Of a DNA stretch of 64,000 bases, positions 56,016-64,000 are shown piece after piece (position 1 is the stretch's first letter; the number at the start of each line of letters is the position of its first letter). This DNA is from Nicotiana tabacum (Eukaryota; Streptophyta; Magnoliopsida; Solanales; Solanaceae). The position numbers and the translations under genes were made by a program. The notes beneath the pieces were generated by a model. It did not search any database. It was not told where the DNA came from and saw only the letters and a list, made by a program, of their open reading frames with translations. The stretch spans positions 27,582,609 to 27,646,608 of the forward strand of contig NC_134100.1 of assembly GCF_000715075.1 (NCBI RefSeq). Reading direction: 5' to 3'.

Positions 56016-56866
56016 AGGGGAACCTTAAATAAGGTACATTTCTATTTAAGGTAAGGAATCTTATTGGGACAGCTGTCTAACCGCCTAGTACGGATTCGTA
56101 CTAACTCGTACAAATCTATTTCGGAATTTACGCCATGATCTTGGGGATGTGGCGGGAATCTTGCCCTTTCTGTTACAAACCAATAATGGTATCATCTCGG
56201 GGTTGGTCATGCTTTGCTTCGGTGCTCATCGCGTAATTCGATCCTCGAACCTTGTACTCTGTCATCGGGCTCGAGCTTGGTCTATCAGGCTTGAACTTGA
56301 TCCATCCTGAACTCGGACTTAAAGCGACTTTTCGAACCCGTAAAATCGGGCGTACCTCATTTCGACCGCATACAACACCAAACAAGGATTTTTCTCCTTC
56401 ATTTCCATAAAAGGAACAAATATGCAAATTGTATGCTTTTAGTCAGCAAAACAACAGACAACAGAGCCAATAAAAGTCGCACATTAATTATGTTTAATGT
56501 TTAAGCAATAAAAGATAAAGAAATTACACGAGTCAGACAAATATACAGACATTTCTAACTTCAAAGTTAGACAAGAGACGCACATTAATTTTGAGACTCT
56601 CACGTAAGCTAAAAGTCGTCGTCAACCTGTCAAAGATATAGGGCTGCTCTACAGTTTTCAAACTTTCAAAGGCAAGAGTTTCAATTTTCTCAACATGGCA
56701 AATTAACTTTCATAACTTTCAAAGGAATGGATAGAAACATGGGTTTAATATCTCCTTTTTAATCCATCCGAATGGCACAACATGTTGTTTGACTAAATTC
56801 GAACTTGCATTGTATAGGGGCTATAAAAGGAGAAGCCGTGTTTATTTGTTTTTAAGGAGGGAAGAT
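56016..56866. other. Right half of an older repeat, then unassigned DNA
   Basis: From 56021 the sequence continues the older LTR-like repeat whose left half is at about 37600-37757. Joined across the MULE and element C it would read on through TTTATATAGTAGGGGAACC. From about 56400 nothing is recognised. The reverse frame 56173-56427 is incidental. Confidence 0.45.
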
Positions 56867-58863
56867 TGTAATAGTCCTCAAATCTATAAAAGTTTCAAGA
56901 CACACTAAATATATAATTTATTTTTTTAATCTTAAATTATACTTCTATTACGGAGTTAAACCCTTGTGATTGATTGTTGAGTTACTTCTCTATGTATAAA
57001 TAATTGAATATACAATTAGGAAAAATATTAATAATTTTAATATTATTAATTATTAAAAGTAGATATAACTAAACACTAATTAAGTACAAAAAAAGGACAA
57101 ATAAGCAAAGAGAGCACGTGAAAGGCCTCAGCCCATAAGGGCTGTGGAAGGCAAAAGGATTTAAAAGGGGGTTTACACAAAGAAACAGAACAAGCGTCTC
57201 TTCATGCACGAAATACACAATCGTGAAATAGAACCTTGCTGCTCAGTACTCACGCAAGCAACAGGAAATTCTAAGTTTCTTTACAAATCACTAACTCTTG
57301 AACTCGGGTATATAAAATTTCCTATTGTCAATTATTCTACAGTTGTAGTAGGTAAGAATTGAATAGCTAATTCCCTTATTTCTCTGTATCAACAGTAAAT
57401 CCCAGGTTTAGGTGTAAAATTTTAAAATTAATTAAAATGCACTGGTTGGTGTAGAATCAATTGTTTGACGGGTATAAATTGGACTGGGGTCTACGTATTG
57501 GCTCAAGGAGTATTGAGGTAAGTTGATACAACCCTTTACTAAAGTGGTTTAACTCACAAAAGCACGCATACAAGATGTTTGATGAATTGCTTAAAAGAGT
57601 TTATATTTACTTAATTGGAACGAGTAAGTACCTATTAACTTAGAATTGTTCTAGCAAAAGTTTCGATGATTTATTATGATATATATGCATAAATTTTCAG
57701 ATTTTTGTGCTATTCTTATATGTTATTTTCATGTTGAAAATTTATGAAGAAGCAAGAATCTTTAGAAATACTTTTAGATGTTTATTTCACTCTTATGTCA
57801 TGCTTTACATTTAAGGATACCAGCATGAGCATGTACATGATGTTCCAAAAAGAAAAGATTTAGACTTGAAAAGTCACAAGAAGAAGTTTTAGAAAGAAAA
57901 GATTCTTGGGAGTATCCTTTATTCTGAGAAGGGGTCATCGCCTAGGCCGAGGATCCTGACCAATGCGCTGACTTTCTGAAACTACTTGTGCCAAAGTAGG
58001 GAGCACACGAGCCGAGGGTCTCGTTGCTGAGAATTTACTTAGCCATGCTAAGGTATGATACATGAGCGCTGAGAACCATGAAGTGAGTGACACCTCGTGG
58101 ATTGGGCCTATTCGATCAGGTTGGGATCGAACCCGTACCGATCATACGGTGACTAAGACAGAATTAAGTCAGGATAGTTGGAACTCCCAAAGTATAAAGC
58201 GAAATATTTTTTTTAGAAAGAAAAAGAAAAGAATTTCTTTTAGAATATTCATAAACTGTTATTATGCAATTATTTTAGAATTGTTCTTATAAGATTTATG
58301 TTTTACATGCATTTAGAACCTTCGCATGTAATGTACATGTTATTAAAGTTTCGCCCCTGTTGTTGCGACTCACTGAGTACAATGGATGGTACTTACATTT
58401 TCTTTTGGGAACCTACGTTGGTCCGGATTTGCAAGCGAGCAGGCTATGAGTTAGGACTTCCTTCTCCTCCAGTGCTATTGGTGAGCTCCGCTTTTGTTCG
58501 TGGAGTATTCCTTAGAATCATTTTTATTTAGCTATTTCTTTGTTTACTTAGAGAACTGGCCAGGAATCTCATGTCCTGAGCAGTGCGTCAGTTTATCAGT
58601 AAAGTTTCATAGATATAGTTGTTGGGTTAAGATTCAGATGTTTTTTTATAAAAATTTAGCAGTAATTCAGTAGTTACTACGAATAAAGTTTTGGAGTTGA
58701 TTTATTTAATTATTTAAATTAATCAAAAGTATTTGGTTAGAGTATTGCCTTGTTGCATATAAAGTTTGGAGTTATAATAGATTTGATAAGCATAGAGGGT
58801 TCGCTCAATCATGTTTAGTGATCGAGTGCCGGTCCCGACTTGTTCTAAAAATGGGTCGTGACA
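56867..58863 (+). repeat. Tekay/Del-like chromovirus 5' LTR
   Basis: The right end is firm: GGGTCGTGACA followed by a tRNA-iMet primer site. The left end at TGTAATAGTCC is a best guess, giving about 2.0 kb, a usual size for this group. There is no coding sequence; the frames at 58062-58531 are incidental. Confidence 0.62.
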
Positions 58864-58867
58864 AACT

Positions 58868-58880
58868 TGGTATCAGAACC
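58868..58880 (+). other. Primer-binding site, initiator tRNA-Met type
   Basis: TGGTATCAGAACC differs at one base from the usual plant TGGTATCAGAGCC. It starts four bases after the LTR. Confidence 0.85.
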
Positions 58881-59436
58881 TCAGGTTTATGGAGTCCTAG
58901 GGGTTTACGAAGCCTTGTCTAGTAGAGTCTCACTTATGGGTATGTTGTGCACCATATTTATATCTGGGAGGTTGCATGACATATTAGGAAAAATTCCTTT
59001 CTTTGAATCTTAGATCGTGCGTTAAAGCCTAAAGTGAGAATTTAGTTCCAACTTCTGCTAATCTCTTGAATGATTGGTATACTCGATGTGATTATAGAGT
59101 GCAAGGTTCAATACACGAGTAATAACATCAGTTGCTTGAGGTACAGTTAAGTTAAGGAGATGTTCACTAAACCTCGAAATGAGAACAACATGAAAGACAT
59201 GCGACCAAGAAGGAGGTTATTGTAACCCTTATATTTTCAGTTAAATGACAAGAGCAAGTTGTAGAGGAATATGAGTTGACGACATCATCGAATATTGAAA
59301 TTAGAACTGTACCAGGACTCGGGAGGAGATGATAATAGTGAAAGTGATGTGGAAATAGATGAAAAAACCAACATATCCCCAAGTTAAAGTTCTAGTTAAG
59401 TGTTATTTGCAATGTCATGGGTAATCACTATGACGA
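58881..59436 (+). mobile_element. Leader of the Tekay-like element, interrupted
   Basis: The text resembles the leader of Tekay/Del elements (a TAGTAGAGTCTC segment near 58921). No intact gag follows. At about 59437 another LTR begins, so the rest of this element is displaced beyond the window or lost. Confidence 0.55.
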
Positions 59437-60544
59437 TGTTGATACCCAATTTTTCCATGTATATTTTTATATGCAAAATACTTTCAAAATAGCATATGTA
59501 TGCATATATAAGTATTTACAAATAATTTTATTATTTTTCCTTAATTTTAAAGGCTTTTAAAATCGATTTAATTGCCTTATTTTATCAAGAAAAATCCAAT
59601 AAGTGTCCAAAATTATCATTCTTGGTGATTCACTTGTTGAATTCTCATATTTATGCTAAATTATAGCCCAGATAATTCTTGCATATTTTTACAAATTTAT
59701 TTAGTATTTTTAGAGCTCAACTGCATGTAATTGCAATATTAGCGTCATTTATGATTTGAGTGCATTTATATTTATAAAAATTAAGTTCAGTATTTTTAAA
59801 TTGATAATTATATGTTATAAATTATTTTAGTACTTTAAATTTATTTTTAGATTTTAATTTGCTATTTTTTATAAAATAAATGGGAAAAAGTGGCTATTTA
59901 AAATCTAGCCAGATTTTATTTCAATTTCAGCCTAATTTGCACCCCTGATCAACGGCCACATTTCAACCTTACCATTTTTAATTACCCATTACCCCCTAAA
60001 CCTAAATAATTTTTCACCTACCAGCCGCCTCTGAAATCCCTGAACCCCCATTCTCTCAAACTCTCTCGAAGTTTCTCAAACCCTAGCCGCCTCCCACCAC
60101 TTCCACCGTAAAGCCACCGGAATCCATAGCTTCCAAGGACATCGGAGTCCTACACCGGCTTCCTATGACTCCCACACGCCTGGTTTTTGAAGATTCAAGG
60201 CCTGACCACAACGAAGTTTGGTCCAGGCTTCGTCTAATTCTAGTTCTACGGCCATCTCCGGCTTTGCTCCGGCGTACTATGATTGATCGAGCCTGACCTC
60301 GACCTCTCCTGCTTAGATCGGTGACTTTTCCAAGCCTTTATCACTACTAGGGTTCTTCTGAAACACTAACCCTTCGAGGTTTTTCCGATTCCTTTAGATC
60401 TGTTGTGTATTTATGCTTTCCCTAAGCTTTTAAACGATTTTTCTGCTTTTCTTTCAAAAAACTACTTTCAAAACCATTTCTTTTCCAATCTAGGGTTTTC
60501 TGAAAAGTATTTGAATGTTTCTCTGACCTTCTTTTTCTTTTTGT

Positions 60545-60785
60545 GTATCTACCTCTACTGTGTTCTTATATTTTCTTCTACCGTGTTCTTGTATGCTTCT
60601 TCTACGGTGTTCTCCTATACTGTGTTCTTGTGTTTTCCTATACTGTGTTCTTATATTTTCTTCTACTGTGTTCTTGTATTTTCTTCTACCGTGTTCTTGT
60701 ATGCTTTTTCTATGGTGTTTTCCTATACTGTGTTCTTGTGTGTTTCTCCTACCGTATCTTCCTTTACTATGTTCTTAAGTGTTTT
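60545..60785 (+). repeat. Minisatellite of ~20-bp units
   Basis: About ten units share TACTGTGTTCTTGTATTTTC with variants. All three forward frames are open because of it, giving Phe/Leu/Val/Cys-rich translations. Confidence 0.85.
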
Positions 60786-61479
60786 TTATTAAGTTCCATC
60801 TACTAAGCTCTATTTAAGTTTCTTCTAAAACTTCTTAGCATGCTTCTTCTACTATTCTTATCAATTTTTCCCATTATGTTTCGTATTAGCTTCTCCTGCT
60901 CTATTTTCTTTGAGCTCTTCTGTTGTGTTCTGCATGTTACTTTTCTATCATGTTTTCTCATGAGTTTTTGTTGCTGAAAGGGATATGTTAGAAGTTTCAG
61001 TTCTTTTCTGAGACCTCTAAACCTGTTTCGAATTTTATCACTTGCCCTCTCATCTCTGCACTCGATTAATGGCGGAAACCCTAGAATTTGGGGGTTCTTC
61101 CAGGTTTGGCTATGTGATTTGCTCGAACTATGGTTTTATTTCAAAACCCCCAACTCTTTCATACCAATTTCGAGTCTCTGAACTGAGCTTGGTCATCCTT
61201 ATTTTCACACAATTCTAAACTCTTTTTACTGGATCTTTTGCATGCTATCAGAATGCTACTTCTCTTCTGCATTACTAACTTATGTGACGAACCACTACCT
61301 ACTAATTTTGCAATGGCACAACATCTTCCTTCAACTCAACATGTTTGTATGCTCTTTATATGTGACGAACCTCCCTCTAAAGGGGTTTTCAAATTTATGA
61401 TTAGTTCAGACTTCCTTTTGAATAGGACTAATTGATTTTCCTTCCTTGTTTGCTGATTTTCCTCATGACTCGACTTAAT

Positions 61480-61815
61480 TTTAAAACCCTTCTCAGCTTT
61501 TATGACTTGGTTCATTCATGGATCAGTAATTACAAGATCCCTGACCATTGATTTACTGGCTACTAATTGATTTTCTTACCTTATTTGTACAACCGTGTAC
61601 TTCAAAATCCTGTCCTTAAATAACCTTTTATGTATTTGCCCCTAATTGTAAAAACCCTTCTCAACTTTTGTGACTTGGTTCATTCATGGATCAGTAATTA
61701 CAAGATCCCCGACCATTGATTTACTGGCTACTAATTGATTTTCTTACCTTATTTGTACAACCGTGTACTTCAAAATCCTGTCCTTAAATAACCTTTTATG
61801 TATTTGCCCCTAATT
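61480..61815 (+). repeat. 168-bp tandem duplication
   Basis: GACTTGGTTCATTCATGGAT occurs at 61504 and 61672, and the copies are almost identical throughout. This is a young duplication inside the long LTR. Confidence 0.9.
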
Positions 61816-62934
61816 GCATGCTTTGCACAAAGTGCTTATTCAATTTCTTTCCTTAAATCGTTTTTACCCGTTTGAATCTGAATTCCCTAATTAAGGGAAG
61901 TCTTGTGTAATTGATTCTTAATTGACAATCAGTTCCTTAACTGTTTTCTTACCTTATTTTTGCCTGATTTTCACACTATAAGTGCACAACTCTTTCACAA
62001 ACTCATCAATTCCCAGTCTTTCTGAACTCACACTTATACACAATAGTATCTTCTTTTCATGTCTACATTGTGGCCTGTCTACATGACCTACTACTTTTCT
62101 CAATTTGTCTCTTTAGAGCTTGTATGTCCGGATTTAATTTTTTGCACCACAACAATGTGTATTTACTGTTTGTGTCTATGTCTACTTGTTGTTTCTGTAT
62201 ACATCAACACTTAAAGTGGCATGCTGACTTCCTTCTGTTTGTTTTGTTATGAATCCCATTCCCCTGTACCCTTATGTGTTTTGAGTTATGGCTTAAGGTA
62301 GGTCAATATAAGTTGTTGTCCATGAGTTAAGTTTGATCCATTGGGATCCTAACCTCTAATAATGTTCTAACAGGCTTATGGGTGTGCCAGCATCTCCCAT
62401 TGCTGGGTATGCCCACCAGCCTGCTTTGCCTCTTTGCAAACTCCCCATTCCCTTATACCTCTATGTGTACTGATTTAAGCTGTTTCCCTTTTCCCTTTTC
62501 TCTTTCCCCTTTCAGCATTCTATTTCTGCATTTGCACTCTCTCTTAATCTCTAAGTTCTGCCCCTCTCTTGTGAGCCTTGCCTTGGGACCTTGAGTTCCC
62601 TCTGAACTTGGACACTTGAGGGCTGGCCCTTCCACACTGCACTATGTCTTAATATGGTGATACATTTGGGTGTAAGCACTGGCCGGAGTTCATATGAGAC
62701 TCTTAGGGAACTTTGACACATCCAAATGGGAGAAAGGCTTTGGAACATGATTTCTTGGAGTTGTTTTACTTCATATTTTAGACAGGAAGTCTGAATCAGG
62801 CTCTCCTTGGTTGTACCTTTTAATTTCTAATGTATTTTCTTTACTTTACTTTATTCTGGGTTGTAATAATTTTGTAATAAACTCTTAGGGATGGCTAATA
62901 AAAATGGGAGGGATAACTATGTATGCAAAAGGGG

Positions 62935-63205
62935 TAGACATCCTGCCTATAGGTTTCCACATTTCTGCATTCTCTCATGTAGACATCCTGCCTATAGGTT
63001 TCCACATTTCTACATTCTCTCATGTAGACATCCTGCTTATAGGTTTCTAAATTTTTGCATTCTCTCGTATAGGTATCCTGCCTATAGGTTTCCACATTTC
63101 TGCATTCTCTCATGTAGACATCCTGCCTATAGGTTTCTAAATTTTTGTATTCTCTCATATAGATATCCTGCCTATAGGTTTCTAAATTTCTGCATTTTCT
63201 CATCT
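62935..63205 (+). repeat. 45-bp minisatellite, six units, with decayed units beyond
   Basis: Units share ATCCTGCCTATAGGTTTC and CATTCTCTCATGTAGA. More diverged relatives continue to about 63420, e.g. AGATGCCATGCCTATAGG near 63380. The 45-bp period keeps both strands open with a 15-residue repeat, but no protein family fits. Confidence 0.9.
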
Positions 63206-64000
63206 AGATACCATGTCCACAATTACCCGAAATCTAAATTCTGCATATAGAAAATATGCCTATAAGTCTTTCTGAATCTTGCATATCCATTCTTCATTAA
63301 GCAATCATGTTCATAGGTCTTAAATAACCAACTGCAATTAGATATCATGTTCATATGCTTTAAACAAAATTTAGCATCTAGATGCCATGCCTATAGGATT
63401 TCTGCATTTTTTTACTATGTTTATAAAAGTGTCCAAAATCGACAACACATAGAAAGCATGACTATATGAGCTTTAAACGAATCTGAATCGCTTCACTCGC
63501 TTATAAGTCTAAAACCGGTAACATTGGCGCATGCTCTTTTGCTAAAACTCGCCTTTCTTTAATAACAGACGATTTTTCTTAAATCAGTATGTATTCATGT
63601 TTACTTCATTATTTCTGGAATCAGTAGATATCATGCTTATAGGGTCTTCGTCTAACACTTAGGCAAGCCATGGGGTGAAAGCTTATAAGCTGAATCAGAT
63701 TTTATATGCTACAACCAGCAGGCATGCCTGATTCGGGCTTCTTATCTGAACAATGTAATAAATCAGTCTGCCTCAACCTTTTAAGTTTTAATCAGACCAT
63801 AAATAGTACATGCAAGTCATGCTACATTATGTGCTTTCTTTGGTTTAAAGGAGGTCTGTTTGAGCCCTTTTTATTTGTTTATATGTTTCCCCAAACTTGC
63901 TATATGTGTTTTGTTTGTCGCCTTAGTATTTTACCTTTTGAAACCACAAATACGCCCAATACCTCCTCCCTTTAGGATTAGTAGTCCCAAGTGCCTCTGG

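Larger units (their letters stand above)
59437..64000 (+). repeat. Very long Ogre-like LTR, running off the window end
   Basis: It starts TGTTGATACCCAATTTTTCC, a start I associate with Ogre/Tat LTRs in Solanaceae. No internal end, primer site or coding domain appears in the remaining 4.56 kb, so the LTR would be at least that long, as in Ogre elements. It contains three kinds of tandem repeat, listed separately. Open frames here come from repeats. Confidence 0.5.

Noticed and set aside
60403..60806. Three overlapping hydrophobic frames that look like membrane proteins
   Set aside because: They come from T-rich ~20-bp repeats read in all three frames.
62891..63250. Open frames on both strands with a 15-residue repeat
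   Set aside because: They arise from the 45-bp tandem repeat inside a long LTR. Open on both strands, so not informative.

Overview
The window is nuclear DNA of a flowering plant, almost certainly Solanaceae and most likely Nicotiana (inference). Reasons: it holds one intact intron-free plant receptor kinase gene, spliced plant transposon genes, a tRNA-derived SINE with the internal promoter of the Solanaceae TS type, and layer upon layer of plant LTR retrotransposons. No bacterial genes, tRNA genes, rRNA genes or CRISPR arrays were found. Apart from the kinase, nearly all of the 64 kb is transposon-derived.

Layout. (1) 1-26071: a Tat/Ogre-lineage LTR element A, whose 5' LTR is cut by the window start. 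A complete 14.3-kb relative B (2651-16945) is inserted in A's leader with a 5-bp target duplication. Both use a tRNA-Arg-type primer site. Both have lost most or all of pol, and each carries a different satellite-like array in the same 3' slot. Together they hold eight copies of a short hairpin motif whose stems covary. (2) 26072-30789: the 3' part and LTR of an Athila-like element, then a reverse-oriented Tekay/Del-like LTR. (3) 30790-37757: the gene island. A malectin-like receptor kinase (33397-35889) is preceded by a broken partial copy of its own 5' end, into which a hAT-type MITE has inserted; a SINE lies at the broken edge.

(4) 37766-46387: an 8.6-kb Mutator-like element (MULE) with 255-bp terminal inverted repeats built from short palindromes. 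It carries a decayed MURA transposase, an intact small GRF-type zinc-finger ORF and, on the opposite strand, a decayed plant-mobile-domain gene. (5) 46403-56015: a complete minus-strand Tat-type LTR element C with an AGGGG target duplication, a decayed gag-pol frame and a decayed, spliced antisense gene. The MULE and C sit close together in one older repeat, whose halves lie at about 37600-37757 and 56016-56400. (6) 56867-59436: a Tekay-like 5' LTR with an initiator-Met primer site and leader, cut at about 59437 by (7) a very long Ogre-like LTR that runs off the window end.

Only the receptor kinase looks like a working host gene. The two gag ORFs of A and B and the GRF ORF of the MULE are open but sit in elements without working enzymes. 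Nearly all nonsense codons in the MULE and in C can be explained by C-to-T or G-to-A changes at Gln, Arg or Trp codons, which fits decay of methylated, silenced DNA. All coordinates, alignments and counts were made by eye from the sequence. Family names rest on recognised motifs, not on searches.
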